DNA of 64,000 bases from Thelephora terrestris. Taxonomy: Eukaryota; Basidiomycota; Agaricomycetes; Thelephorales; Thelephoraceae. Location: the NCBI GenBank assembly GCA_015956445.1, contig WIUZ02000005.1, positions 868,001 through 932,000 of the forward strand. The letters run 5' to 3'. The notes below the pieces were generated by a model. It was not told the origin of the DNA. It searched no databases and was given only the letters and a program-made list of their open reading frames with translations. Numbering within the stretch: the first letter of the stretch is position 1; each line of letters starts with the position of its first letter. The position numbers and the translations under genes are program-made. Positions 35,983 to 48,100 of the stretch are shown here, in pieces.

Positions 35983-36216
35983 GATAGAACCTGGACTGGC
36001 ATCGCCCACTGGAAGATCGGTCAGAGGGAGGGCATGCGCGGAAGTGAGTGTGAGTGGGGATGGAAGGAGAGAACGGGTTCTTCCTCTGTTACCGCTCCCG
36101 AAGTCCAAGCATCTACTGTACTTCCTCTTGATGATGAGAATCCATCAAATGGCACCTGACCGGTCGGACGGAGATTATTTTATTCTTTAAAATTATCGGC
36201 AAACATTCGTGTCTAC

Positions 36217-37529
36217 TTAGTACGGAACCTCGTCGAACAGCTTGGAGATGCTCTCGCCGTAATGGCTCCGCCGGATAACCTCCGCGAGCACAATCCCAAT
36301 GTCAATCACCTCCAGTTTCCCACACCGCGCTGCGTTTTCCTGTTGGGGCAGCGTGTTGGTGACGATGAGTTTCGTGAGCGTGCTCTCTTCCACCGCTTCC
36401 AGCGCCCGTCCGCTGAGGATGCCATGAGTTACGATCGCATAGACACTTGTGGCCCCGGCCTCTGTGAGGTGTTTGGCAGCCAACACAAGTGTGCCACAGG
36501 TGTCGGCCATGTCGTCGACCAAGACGGCGATCTTGTCCTTGACGTGACCTACGAGGACCATCCGAGAAACCTCGTTTGCCTTTTTTCGCTCCTTGTGAAA
36601 TAGGGCGAAATCAACGCCGAGTCGATCAGCCATTGATGTCGCTCTGGAAGCGCAGGTGAGAAAAAAAATGGAAAAACTTGCACACGGTCGGGAGAAGAGA
36701 GATCGTTTCTCGTTGAGAGAGGACTTGCCTTTTGGCGCCACCGGCGTCGGGTGAGACTATTACGAGGTTCGATATATCGAAATTATTACGAATATAAAGA
36801 ATGGCAGACGGCTCGGCGTAGAGCTTGAGGCGCAGGGAAGAGGGTCAAGGCTGGAAGGGGAGGAGTGAGGAAACTCTCACACTACGGGGGTTCCATCAGC
36901 AAAATTCTGAAAAGGGAAGAGATGGCTACTAGCTCACTTGTCGACGGGAACATCAAAGAAGCCTTGGATTTGTGACGCGTGCAAGTCCATCGTCTGATGA
37001 AATGTGAGCGCCCGAGCCCTCTCTAACGTCGACCGATGGGAAACTGACGATAACGTGGTCGCATCCAGACTTCTGAAGCATATTCGCGACCAGTTTGGCG
37101 GTAATCGGCGCCCTGCTCTTGTCCTTTTTGTCCTGGCGCGCGTATGGGAAGAGGGGGACGACTGCGGTGATTCGCTTTGCGCTGGCGATCTTACAGGCGT
37201 GAATCATGATGCAGAGTTCCATGAGTGAAGTGTTGACTTGGCCACAGCCAGTGTTGATGATGTAGACGTCATCCTCGCGAACCGACTCTGCGATGCGAAC
37301 GTTCGATTCGCCAATCCCAGATTTTGTGACCGTGGCTCTGGAAACGGGTATACCGAGGCTGTGGGAGACATGAGGACTGTGTGAGAATGGAAGACTGTCT
37401 GCAAATACCGTCTAGCTATGATCTCTGCGAGCTCTGGATGGCTGGTCCCTATGGCGAGTTGGAATCGAAGTGAAGCGTAGGGAAAATAAGCTTACCGGTG
37501 AAGATCTTTATTCCGTTACCAGCGAACAT
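36217..37529 (-). CDS. Ribose-phosphate pyrophosphokinase, about 320 residues (one junction unresolved)
   Basis: This enzyme makes PRPP from ribose 5-phosphate and ATP, feeding nucleotide, His and Trp synthesis. Exons: 37529-37496, 37448-37409, 37358-37049, 36993-36938, 36823-36729 and 36643-36217. The N-terminus [63 protein letters not shown], the PRPP loop [13 protein letters not shown] and the end [11 protein letters not shown] are all diagnostic. Two oddities stand out. The intron 36728-36644 starts with AG|GCAAGT, a GC-AG intron. Across intron 36937-36824, the strong donor (AA|GTGAGC) and only nearby acceptor (CAAG|CTC) give a frame one base off from the conserved [15 protein letters not shown] missed splice site, a base error or a real lesion could explain this. 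Prokaryote-like length and motifs otherwise suggest function. Confidence 0.85.
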
Positions 37530-37734
37530 CGAGAGTGGGTGGAGACAAGTGTTCTCGGATTCCCTTACTTACCTTTTATGTAATCGACAGAAGCTCATTC
37601 CCTCCGGCGTTCTTCCCACGACCTCCTCTTCACGCTTCACGGGTCCAGCAGCTCAAGTTGAAACACAACTTGGCAGACTGCGCCATCCGCAGGTGTACAG
37701 CCAAGAATGCTCCACCTAACGGTAGGATTCACGG

Positions 37735-37742
37735 TATATATT
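37735..37742 (+). promoter_or_regulatory. TATA-like box before the FAD oxidoreductase gene
   Basis: TATATATT lies 38 bases before the start codon at 37780, rather close for a TATA box. It could instead be the leader start region if an upstream start is used. Confidence 0.4.
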
Positions 37743-37779
37743 GCACAGACCCCAGCTAGACCGGACGTCACCTACAGTA

Positions 37780-39788
37780 ATGTTCATCCTCGCGCCCCTG
37801 CTGACCATCGCCCTCGGCTTGGCATCCGTATCGTCGAGGCCGACCAATAACTGTCGCTGTACATTTGGATCGGCATGTTGGCCGTCCGATTCCGACTTCC
37901 AGGCCCTCGCGTCAAAGATCTCTCAGCCACTGCTCCATCCGATCCCACCAGCCACGCCGTGCTACGATTCCGCCGCAGGAAACTGTACTCAGGTGCAAAC
38001 TGAATGGCACGACGGTGTATGGCGCTCCGATCAACCCGGTGCAGCCCAGAACACCAACTGGGAGACGTACACCTTTCCGAACGGGACGATCGAAGCTTGC
38101 TACCTCGGCACTTCACTCGGTTTCCCGTGTCAGCAAGGGAATGTGCCGATAATCGGCATCGACGCTAGAACCCTCGCTGACGTCCAAGAAGCTGTCAACT
38201 TTGCGGGGAATCACAATCTACGCCTTGTCATAAAGAACACGGGGTGTGCTTCCCGTTTTCTCCGAGTTTGTGGTTGTGGACTCACCTTTTTCACTCAGCC
38301 ACGACTACCTCGGAAGGAGCTCGGGAAGGGGGTCGTTCTTACTATGGACTCACCACATGAAGAACATCACTTTCCTCGATTCATTCTCTCCCACGGGTGC
38401 GACGGACTCGGTCACATACAATAACGGTTTGTTTTCTTTTCCTTGGCGAAATAACACTGATCGCAACGCAGTGTTCACCCTTGGAGCTGGTGTCCAGTGG
38501 TTTGAAGCCTACGAAGCGGCCAAAGAACGCAACGTGCTCATAGTTGGAGGCTTCAGTTTGAGAGGAAGCGTCGGTGCTGCCGGTGGCTGGCTTGCGGGTG
38601 GCGGCCACAGCGCACTCGCTCCAAACTATGGCCTGGGTGCCTCAATTTTCCCCAGCCGTGTCCAGTCGAACTCACCTAGGGTTTACAGGTGTGGACAACG
38701 TTTTGGAGATGGAGATTGTCACCGCGGACGGTAACCTTGTGGTTGCAAACTCGTATCAGAACCAGGATCTGTTCTGGGCCCTCCGGGGTGGGGGTGGTGG
38801 CACCTGGGGCGTCGTCACTTCAGTCACTTACAAAACCCATCCTCCCACTCCCTTCTCTGGAGCTTTCCTCACAGTAGATTCCACAAACCCCAACTCCACC
38901 CAAACCCTGCTCGAGGAGATCATCCGTCTCACTTCCTCCCTCGTCGATCAAGGTTACGGCGGCTACGTTAGCGGTTCTACCGACCACCTCCAACTCATCC
39001 TCCTCTCACCCAACGTCACCGTGAACCAGACCCAGGCCACTTTCTCCCCCCTTTTCGAGTCTGCCGCTTCCCAACCGGGTCTTTCGTCCCAAAACGAAAC
39101 CGACGCGTTCCCTGATCTCTGGACGATCTACAATCTCATCTGGAACAATACCGACGGTAACGTCGGGAACCCAGTCGAGATCTCTTCTTGGTTGCTTCCT
39201 AAGGATGTCGTCGAAACCGGTGATCCCAAAAATCTAGCCGAGGAACTGCTCAAAACCGCCAGTTTCGAGTACAAGTCGGTTTTCTTTCTCTTCTTCACAT
39301 TCCCGAGAATATCACAAACGATTCGTTTTCGGCTGTAGCTTCGTCACGGGCGGCCAGGTTTCTCGCGTGGACTCCGAGTCTACAGGTCTCAACCCTGTCT
39401 GGCGAAACAGTCTCGTCTACACCGCCGTCGTCTCCACTTGGCAAGAGGGTGCCAACGAGACCCAGATCGATGCCGTCCGCCAGCGTTTCATCCAGGACAT
39501 GAAGATCATCGAAGGGTTAGCCCCAGGCTCCGGAGCGTACCTCAACGAGGTATGTCCCTCACCCTCCACATTTCCTACTTCTGACACGAAATCTCTCTTC
39601 TTCTCGCTTTGTCGCGTGTGCGTGCGTAGGCTTCCAGATACGAGTTCGACTGGAAGAAATCCTTCTTCGGTTCCCATTACGATCAACTCCTAAACATCAA
39701 GCAAAAATACGATCCCAACTCTCTCTTCCTCGTTTACGAGGGTATCGGATCAGACGGCTGGGACGCAGATCTCATATGTAGGGTCTGA
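37780..39788 (+). CDS. Secreted FAD-linked oxidoreductase (berberine bridge enzyme-like), 570 residues
   Basis: This is a flavoprotein of the FAD-binding type 4/BBE-like class that oxidises alcohols, sugars or alkaloid-like compounds with O2. Six exons: 37780-38243, 38299-38426, 38472-38636, 38689-39274, 39339-39549 and 39630-39788. A signal peptide ([19 protein letters not shown]) is followed by the FAD-domain strands ([34 protein letters not shown]). The His in TGHDYLGRS is the site expected to bind flavin covalently. [37 protein letters not shown] and [13 protein letters not shown] complete the fold. The Cys of bicovalent BBE enzymes is not seen in the WLAGGGHS segment, so single-bond attachment is likely. 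The end [20 protein letters not shown] is the usual BBE C-terminal signature. Several N-glycosylation sites fit secretion. It is divergent from the PRPP synthetase gene. Confidence 0.88.
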
Positions 39789-40735
39789 AACGGGTTTAAA
39801 CTGATTCTTGCAACGAGGCACTAGGCTCACTGGGGCGGGGCTTGTGTGAGCGCGGGTCTACTTGGGAGTGCATCGTGACCTTGCTTGCATTACCTAAATT
39901 CTGTCACATCTGCAACCCCATCACCCTCTTCGATGTATAACATTCTGTTTCATCGGAGCCGGAACCATCGTGCGTGATTCGTTCAATCCCAGAACCAATG
40001 GCCACGAATAGCTCGGTCACCATTGCGTATGCGGATAATTGAGTTGGGCGTTGATGAACACAGTGCGTGCGAAGCTGAGTTAGGCTACAGAAATACAACC
40101 CGTCGATACTACGAAAAGTGCAACGAGGGGAAGGAAGGATGTCAAGAAGGTAGCACGGTATGTGTGTGATGACCCGACGTTGAGGCCATAGCCGTCGATG
40201 AATGACGTGCGTGTGCTGTAGGTAGTGCGAGAAGGGAACATTTCGAGAAGTGTGGAGTTCAGGGTGGAGAAGGGAGTGCATGTGACGGGGCGAGGAGTGG
40301 GGAGTGTATTTCCAGGCCTGGAAAAAACAGTCGAGGGAAGGTAAGGAGGCAATATGGAATAGACAAGAGCGAAGTGGGTGGAATGCCGATAGGTGAAATT
40401 GGTGGGAGGCAGAGAAAGATGCGTCATCCAACGGTGCGGAAGATGCAAACGAACCGGATCTGGGGAGAGAGAGAAGAGAAAGATAGGACAGCACGAGACA
40501 TGGACTCGAAGCACCACTAGCAAGACAAGAAAATATATGGGGAGTGAGGGGGGGGGACGGGGTGGTGGAGAGATATGAGTCGAATTGGGGAGACGAGAGA
40601 TGTGTCACTGATAGCAGAAAGCAGTACTAGGAAAAGAGTAACCGTAATGGACACAAAACAAGAGGAAACATTCGGTACAATATAACGATACGAACTGCCA
40701 AAGGAATGTGGTGCGGTCGCATCAACGGCGTCCGT
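39789..40735. other. Convergent 0.95 kb region, no gene supported
   Basis: Between the stops of the oxidoreductase and DCP2. A 234-codon open frame exists on the minus strand (40608-39904), but its translation is rich in Ser, Leu and His with no conserved block. It mirrors a purine-rich plus strand (for example gtgagggggggggacgg near 40545). Likely UTRs and spacer. Confidence 0.55.
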
Positions 40736-43218
40736 TTATCTAGGTTGGAAACTGGTAAGGTTCCCAACAGGCGGAAACATGCTCGCTTGGATATTGGCAG
40801 GTCCCGGTCCCTTGTGATTCAGTATCGACAACAGCTGAGGGTTGCCCCTCGGATGCGATAACTGAGGGGAGTGACCTGGATGGGGCCCAAACCCAGGAGC
40901 GTTCAATGGCGGAAACGCCGTCGGGTGAGGAATCGCAGATTGGGGTCGTGTGGCAAGGGGATTGTGGGCGACTGGCATCTTGACCCCGTAGTGTCCATGG
41001 AAAGGTTGACCACCGACGTGTCGTGGGAATGGTGGGGCATTAGATGTTAATGGTCCAGGAATTTGTTGATTATACTGAGGTACGGATTGTAGTTGAGGGG
41101 GTGGAGGCACCACCTGGGAGTATCCTCCCGATGAAAAGGGGAGAAACGCGTTGCTAGAGTGCACAGAGGCAGGATTTATCAATGAAGCATCCATTGGTCT
41201 AACCGTGAAAGGATCGGGTCCGATAGCGGGGCAGAGCGGCGGTGGTATAGGTTGGGGGCGTTGAGGGAACCCAGAACCCCTGTCGGAAGAATAGAGCACA
41301 GATCCTGGCACCAGCCCGGCGAACATAGTGCTCTGCGGAGGAACGGAAGCCGCAGCCGAGCGAGGAATCATGGGGGCACCAGGGTTGAACATCGGGCCCC
41401 GTAGATTCGCTCTTTGTTGTTCGAGGGTAGGCGTCAACCTCGCAGACTCGTCTACAACTGTTTCTAACAGCGCAAGATGCTTCATCGTTTTCGCAGATGA
41501 CATGAGCTCTGCAGGACGAGTTGGGTACGACAAGGCCGATATACTGCGCTGGTGACGGGGAGACAGAGTCACCGTAGAAGCCAAAGAACTCTGTGATAGG
41601 CGTGCGCCTTCGATTGCTTCGCCTGAATGGGGTGTTGCCAGAGGTCCGATAGGCAAACTCGGCGTAGTGTCATTGTCTGGTGTTCGCTTTGCCGGATCGG
41701 CACTAGGGTCTACAGAGGGGCGTGAATCTACAGAAGAGGCGGTAGCGGGGACAGGAGTCGCAGCCGAGGGAGGAGGGGATCTGCTCTCGGTGACGATCGA
41801 TGTAAGCACGGGTTTAGACTCGTTACCGCTCTGAATGGCAGACATAGATAGTGATTCCATCAAACGAGCCAGGTGAGGGTCCGCGGTGATGATTGGTTTC
41901 TCCAAAAGGTCCTCCCTGACGACGTATGGTTCCAATTGGCCATACTTGGGAGAAGGAGTGTTAGGACCGTTCGACTGGGAACTTGTTTCCTGTGTGTTAT
42001 CTGCCACTGAATGCGAATGCGGCGGAGATTCGGAACTCGACTCTGCGGATTCGTCTGGAGGAGGCAATCGATTCGAGTAACCATTGTTACGACTGCGCCT
42101 GTTGTTGCGTTTCAGGGTCACGGGTTTGTGCTCGTGAATGAAGTTCTTTAATGGGCTGCATTGCGAAGTTAGAGCCTTCTGATGAACCCGAATGATAATG
42201 GGCGCCTTACGCGATGAACGGGGAGATAAGGTAGAACTTTCCGGAGGATGAGCCACTCCTCTTCCATGTGGGTAGATCAGAGAGCTTGAACCAGTCAATT
42301 TTCTATCGAAATAGTTGGTGAACAATTCGAGCACAAAAGTCACGAGGGGCTTACGCTGATCTCTTTGCGAGTTCTAGTCTTGAAAGGATAGTCTTCTGGT
42401 ACACCGGGGACGATATATAAGGAGATTGTTTGTTGCTTAATCGACATTTCGATGACGTGGTCTTGGTTGACTCGCCCCGTGAGGTCGTAACCGGTCTCTT
42501 CAAAGACCTGAAGATGACAGTCGGTCAGCAGGTTAACGCAGCTGAAACACTTCAAGGTATGCACCTCTCTAACGGCGCACTTGTGTGGCTCCTCGTCTTG
42601 GTTGATCTTTCCCTTGGGGAACCCCCATCCAGCTGATGATTTCCAACCTTTGACTAGAACACACTGATTGACGATGTTTAAGGCTGACCGAGCAGCTCGA
42701 GCCACGGTTTACACACCTTCTCCCATGTATCATTCAACATGATCGCACCGCAGACGGGAACTCTGGTTTTGTATTGCATGAAGTTGTCGAAGGCGATTTC
42801 GAAATCAGAGCTCCACCGGTGTAGAACGGGGCAGGCACGGAAGAATTTTTGGGAGAACTTCTTGAGTGGGAATGAGGGGAACTGCGGATTCGACTCTCGG
42901 ACGAAATCCTCGTAGAACCAATGGCTATGGGTAGATGAATCAAGAGCCAGCCACACATGACAAAAAATGGTACCCACGCTTGTTCAACCTGAAAACATAC
43001 GCGTTCTATGGAAGACAGCTCTGATTCTGGGAGATTGAGAATGAATCGACTGGGAGGCAAGGGGTCAGCAAGTGGGAGCGGAAGGGGCGGGGTCGTGTGG
43101 AGGGGTACCTTGAGAGATCATCGAGGGCTTCATCTAGGGACGGATAGTCGGAGGAGTTGTTGGCCGTTATTGTCGTTGGGGCAATGGAAATTTCTGGTGA
43201 AGAGGAAGACGACTCCAT
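40736..43218 (-). CDS. DCP2: mRNA decapping enzyme subunit 2, 717 residues
   Basis: This enzyme hydrolyses the m7G cap in 5'-3' mRNA decay, acting with Dcp1 and Edc proteins in P-bodies. Seven exons: 43218-43109, 43049-42978, 42924-42717, 42663-42565, 42507-42355, 42302-42211 and 42155-40736. The N-terminal regulatory domain (RFILNLPESELSSIERVCFQ, VEQAHWFYEDFVRE, FPLKKFSQKFF) precedes the Nudix domain (YKTRVPVCGAIMLNDTWEK). The Nudix box spans about residues 148-170, GKINQDEEPHKCAVREVFEE, with all catalytic glutamates. Box B follows (ISPFIAPLKNFIHEHKP). The C-terminal 430 residues are disordered and Pro/Ser-rich, with leucine-rich patches (LLSILNHKG) like the helical leucine motifs that bind Edc3 in yeast. 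An apparent 12-base GTATGT...CAG inside exon 2 is coding (VCFQ). Confidence 0.95.
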
Positions 43219-43921
43219 TTGGGAGTAAGAGGAAAGAGGTGAAGGAGCGAGTCACGGAAAGTACAGGTTGTAGCGGTTGTGTGGGTGAGAATATAAAAAC
43301 AGGTTCGAGATGGGGCAGCACTCAAAGTCGTCCTCTTGTTGCCCCGACCCGCGCCACATATGGGTAAGGTCACGTGTACCCCTCAAACCGAACCTCTGTG
43401 CCGTAGTGGGGCTACAAACCGAGCGGTTTCATTGAGGCAGCCAAGGGTGGATTGTGCGTGGTTCAGAGATCGTTCCCGGGGAGAAGGTGTCCGTTCATGG
43501 CTGTTTCTCTTTGAGAATGTTCCAAGCTCTGGTCGCCAATTCCGAATCCCAGTAAAAGACAATCCGATTTGCAGCCGCTTGGACGGGCCACCTTGTTTAA
43601 AACGTCATGAAAATCACATTCCTACACACAACTACGGTTGCGTATGGTCTCAAGATCTCATGGCCCAGCCCCACTCATACAGTTTTTTCTCTCGCATCGC
43701 CAGCCGCTCAGCGCTCATCCTTTCCACTCCTAGTCAGGCGCTGAGGCCGAAGCGCTTGAATACTCACGGCTTCCCTTGCGATTTTCGCGCGGCCACAGTG
43801 GGCTCGGAGGTGGGGAGTTTTGATCCGGAAATGCAAATCCGTATGATCCGAGGCCTTAGACAATCCGCGCTCCCTTGCCAAGAACCCCCATCCCCCAACG
43901 ACCCCCTGAAAACTACTACGA
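43219..43921. other. Divergent 0.7 kb intergenic region
   Basis: Between the DCP2 start and the first ATG of the TPR-MYND gene. It should hold two promoters. A plus-strand TATAAAAA at 43292-43299 is too far from either start for a confident call. A long open frame (43336-44013, plus) reads through the region but is not conserved and overlaps the TPR gene in another frame. Confidence 0.5.
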
Positions 43922-44649
43922 ATGCACATGCAAAACAGGCCCATGCACATAAACACACACTTCAACCCTTCCCCCGCCTACGCGATGGCAATGGGGGAAG
44001 CCATTCAAAATAACAACGAAGGCCTTGCCCTCAAGCAGAGCGGAAATTACGAGGCTGCCGAGAAGAAGTACCTCAAGGCTCTTGACCTCAAGCTGAAACA
44101 CGTTGGAAAGAACGAGATTACTACTGCACTGAGCCACAACGCCCTTGGAGAGCTCTACATCGCAATGAACAGGCTTGACGAAGCGGAGAAACACCTCGAA
44201 CTTGCCGTCAAGATCCGCAACGCAGACGGCCCCACTTTCGATGCGGCAACGTCGAGGGAGAACCTTGCTATCGTTTATGAAATGGGAGGAAACCTTGTGG
44301 CTGCAAAACAGATGAGAAAGTCCACAGGCAAGTATGCTTGCGGCAATTACGATGTACGCCGCCTCCATTCGCTTTCCCCTGAATGCCCCTGTAGCTGACC
44401 GTTGTAAAAGTGTCCCGGGCAAGTTTTCAACAAAAGTGATCTCAAGCACTGTGGAAAGTGCACTGTACGTGCTCTTCCAATTTACGTTAATAACCAGAAA
44501 CTAACATGATGAACAGGCTATCTATTACTGCACCCCGGCATGCCAGGTGAGTCCCACAGTGATAAGGATGAGAAACGCGCCGACCTTTCTATCTGCAATA
44601 GAGAGCAGATTGGAAACGTCACAAAAAGTACTGCCACAAGCTGGAGTAA
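43922..44649 (+). CDS. TPR and MYND zinc-finger protein, 187 residues
   Basis: Four exons: 43922-44353, 44411-44464, 44517-44546 and 44602-44649. The first exon holds two to three TPR units (GLALKQSGNYEAAEKKYLKA, NALGELYIAMNRLDEAEKHL, ENLAIVYEMGGNLVAAKQM). The last three exons form a MYND finger: CGKCTAIYYCTPACQRADWK then RHKKYCHKLE. The finger is split by two introns. MYND domains bind proline-rich peptides, and small TPR-MYND proteins are abundant in agaricomycetes, mostly without known roles. The start could be 43922 or the later in-frame ATG at 43985, which has a better context (gcgATGG) and begins just before the first TPR helix. The choice changes only 21 residues. Confidence 0.82.
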
Positions 44650-45161
44650 ATTCCACCAACCGAGGTCTTCAGTCGAGCCTCCTTCGATTCTTACTGTACA
44701 GTGCCTATTTCCATCCAACACAATGCCCCCTGCCATGTAGTGCTTAAATAATCAGAACGGACTTCAATTTCGAGTTCTAATGCTCGTATGCAAACTTGTT
44801 GACGGCGTTTTGGTCATTGATTGTCAAACAGTGTATGCGAAGGTCAGAGTACAAGTATGATTCCGGACTCAGGTCGGTCGATTCTCCTTGCTGTCCGCAT
44901 GCGGCTTCGAATGGCGCCCAAATAATTAGATCTGGGAGGCTGAGCGCTTGACAAGCGTTTCTGGTTGTGCCCGTTGGCCTCCCGAACTCCTCAGCACCTG
45001 ACGCTCGGCCGAATGATTCGCCCTCTACAAGATACTGCACGCTTAAATAACCAAGGACATGAACGCAGTGTGCAAACCGCTAAACAATGACTGGATTGAA
45101 AACACTTTGAATGCATGGCGCAATGATAATGTCCGGAGAAACCACCAAAGCGGGAAAAAAA
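44650..45161. other. Convergent 0.5 kb region, no gene seen
   Basis: Between the stops of the TPR-MYND gene and INCENP. Expected 3' UTRs. No conserved frame. Confidence 0.55.
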
Positions 45162-48100
45162 TCACTCATCGAAACCCATCCTTCGCACGTAATCTTCCTC
45201 CTCTTCCTTCGTCAGCCCGTCCGGTCCATTCCAGTTCGCTGAACTCGTTCGGGCCCTAAACCTACTGGTCCTCGTCCTGAACATGTCCTCAATCGCCAAT
45301 GGCTGCACGGCTCCGAATATATTATCCGGATTCACTTTGCTGAGCGATTGCAACGCATCGGTCACGTTCGCCTGTTGCGCCCAATCTGGCGGATCGAAGT
45401 TCTTTTTCCGATCCTCATCATCGGAATCTGAGTACTCCGAGTCTATCTCTGGGAGTTGGATGCTCTCGGAAGTGATAGCAGGCGGGTCCAGTTTAGCCCG
45501 TGCGCGTGCGGCCATGTCCTTTTTGACGATCTGGGAGGGTAGGAGCTCGTCGTCGTGCGTGGCTTTGGCTTTACCTTTAGTATTGGGGGCACCTTTCTTG
45601 AGGGGAGTCGCGGCGACTTTAGGTTTGGTGGTGATATCTGATGAGGGAGCAGGGGTAGGAATGAGTTTCGGTGGTGGTACAGCAGGGGTGGTTTCCTTCG
45701 CAGGGGCGGGGGTCTTGAGAATCGATTTGGGCTGGGGTTGTTGTTGTTGACTGGGAGGTTTCGACGACTGTGACGATTGCGATCCAGAAGCAGAACCGTC
45801 ACCTTCCACCTTCCGCTGCTTCGAAGGATCCTCCGTAGCCTAAGATCAAAACGGATGGGTTTAGGGCGGATTCGAGAAGGCGAAAAGCCGTCACGGCTTA
45901 CCTTCTTGGTAGTCGTTGGAGGTTTCGCAAGTACCTTCTTGCTTGCATCCTCTTCCCTCTCGCGTTTCTTCTCAGCCTCAAGCCTGGCCTTCTGCTCCTC
46001 CTCCGCTTTCTTCGATTTCTCCACTTCCGCTTTCTTCTCGGCAATTTGTTGTCGTCGCAGCTCCATCTCTTTCATTCTCGACACCTTCTTATCTTCCTCT
46101 TCCTTCTGCTGACTGATTGTAAGCAAAGTGCTCGCGGGTTGACGGCGCTGCCACAACGCACCTTTTTGGATAACGAAGCAGACAATTGCAAACTCTTTGG
46201 GGGGTCCGGTGTCTTTGCCTTCTTGCCTGCTCCAAATACACCAGCAACGGTCTTGAGAGCATTTGAGAGAAGTCCGCCTTGAGAGTTCGAAGGCGCAATC
46301 ATAGACTGTTGTACATTCCGTGAGGTTATTCCAAGTCGATGGAAACGAATGAGGCTTCCCTACCTGTTCCGAGGCAACCTTTGCAGGCTCCTCAACCTCG
46401 TCGATTTCCATTGAAATATCATCGGTCTCGTGAGGCAATTCACGCAGGGCCTCGCGCGCCTTCTCCAACACTCTGTCTTGCTTAGGAGGTGACGAAGGGA
46501 CGTCGGACTTCGCTGATCCCAGTATCTCCAAACTTTCCTTCTCTTTCTCTTCCCTTGACTTCGTTGACTTGTATCCCGTGTTTGTGCTTGACTCGGTGTT
46601 GGTCGTGTGGAAGCCCTGGGTCGACGAGGTGTGATTCTGGGTTGGAATCGTGCTCCACGTCATCTCATCATCCCTCTGGGGCCCGTCGAAGTTCAAAGAG
46701 CTCCAAATGGGGTTCAGCTTGTCGCCGTCATGCCAACTATCTCCCTCGTCCAAGTCGCTCCCAGGTCCGCCGAGATCATTCCGCGTGTCGTAGAGAGCGG
46801 TGGAAAATGCTGTATGGTCATCATGTTTGTCCCTATCCCTGTTCTCCTGGTTTTCAAGGAGCCAGGCAGTGGGAGCAGGCGCGTCGTCAAGCTTGTTGTT
46901 GCTTGTGCTAGAGAAGGAAGGTTGTAGACCAATGTTCGTGACCGTGGGGGGTTTGGGAGACCTGGGCTTGGGCTTGGGAGCAGTGAACACAGGTTTCGAA
47001 AAGACGGGCTGATGCACCGGCGGTGGTTTCAAGATAGATCGAGTAGGCTGGGTTGGATCGTTGCTTTTGCTGACATCGTCCTTCTGAGCTTTGAGCTTGA
47101 TCACGTCCGCCTGGGATGGGGGTTGAAAGACCCTCTCTTTGTGAAGCGAAGCCCTTACATTCGTGGGCTGAGGGGCAGGACTCTTGTCCTTCTGCGGTGG
47201 CTGTTGTTGTAAATCCGACTTCGCTTGTGGGACCTCCGTTTCCGCTTGTTGTGGCTGTGGCTCAGGTTGGTTGAGCTTAGGGTCAATCACATTGAACTTC
47301 TCTGTCTTCTCTGCGATCCTCGCCTCAGCTGTGGCCCTTGCTTCGGCCAAAGCGGCAGCAGCCAATCCTCCAATCGACTTGCCCATGCTCTTTCCAGCCC
47401 GAGACCCCAATCCCTTGACCGTGCGTTTCAACGTGTGAAGGGGATCTTCTTCATCAAGAATATCGAAATCGGACTGAGGCTCCTGTTGGATATCCACCTC
47501 CATTTGTCTCTCCTTGCCTTTTCCTTTTCCCTCGTCCCTCTCCTTTTCTTCCTCTTTCTCCCTCTTCTCCTGTTCGTGGAGTTCCCTGGTCGCGTTCGTC
47601 TGGACATCCGTCTCGGTCACCTTCTGGACCTTACCGCTGTGTCGAGGCGGGATTTCCACACCATCGAAGATCTCCGAAGGCTTTCGTTTCGTGGATTTCG
47701 CTAGGTGATTGGTGGTAGCGGCGGATGACTCGGGGATACCGTGGTGAGACTCAGCACGCTTTGTATGCGTCAGAGTTTTAGCTTCCTGGTGGACATCTCG
47801 AGCTTTGACCAGCCAGGAAGTGCGTTTAGGTATAGCAGGTGTTGGCTGGGGTGCGGGATCCCGAACGAACGCGGGTAGGTTTGGTTGTAGTTGTGGCGCG
47901 CTTGCCTTGCGCATAAGCCGTGTGCCAGGGATGTCAGTAGGGGGAGGAAGTGGAGTGAAGACATTAGTGGCAAGGGCTGGGAGGGGTGCAGTTCTAGATT
48001 TCATGTCGGCATTCTCTGTTGTGTGTAGCGGTCGCAGTGGACCAGGGCGGGTGGAGGGCTCTGGCTGGGGGGCGGGAGATTTGGAGATATCGCTCATGAC

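Noticed and set aside
39904-40608. 234-codon open frame on the minus strand
   Set aside because: Ser/Leu/His-rich translation of a purine-rich strand, no conserved block, no splice structure, and it lies between two convergent gene ends.
42996-43007. Twelve-base GTATGT...CAG inside DCP2 exon 2
   Set aside because: Too short for an intron, and it encodes the conserved VCFQ.
43336-44013. Long plus-strand frame overlapping the TPR-MYND start
   Set aside because: Out of frame with the TPR domain, no motif, and typical of promoter sequence.
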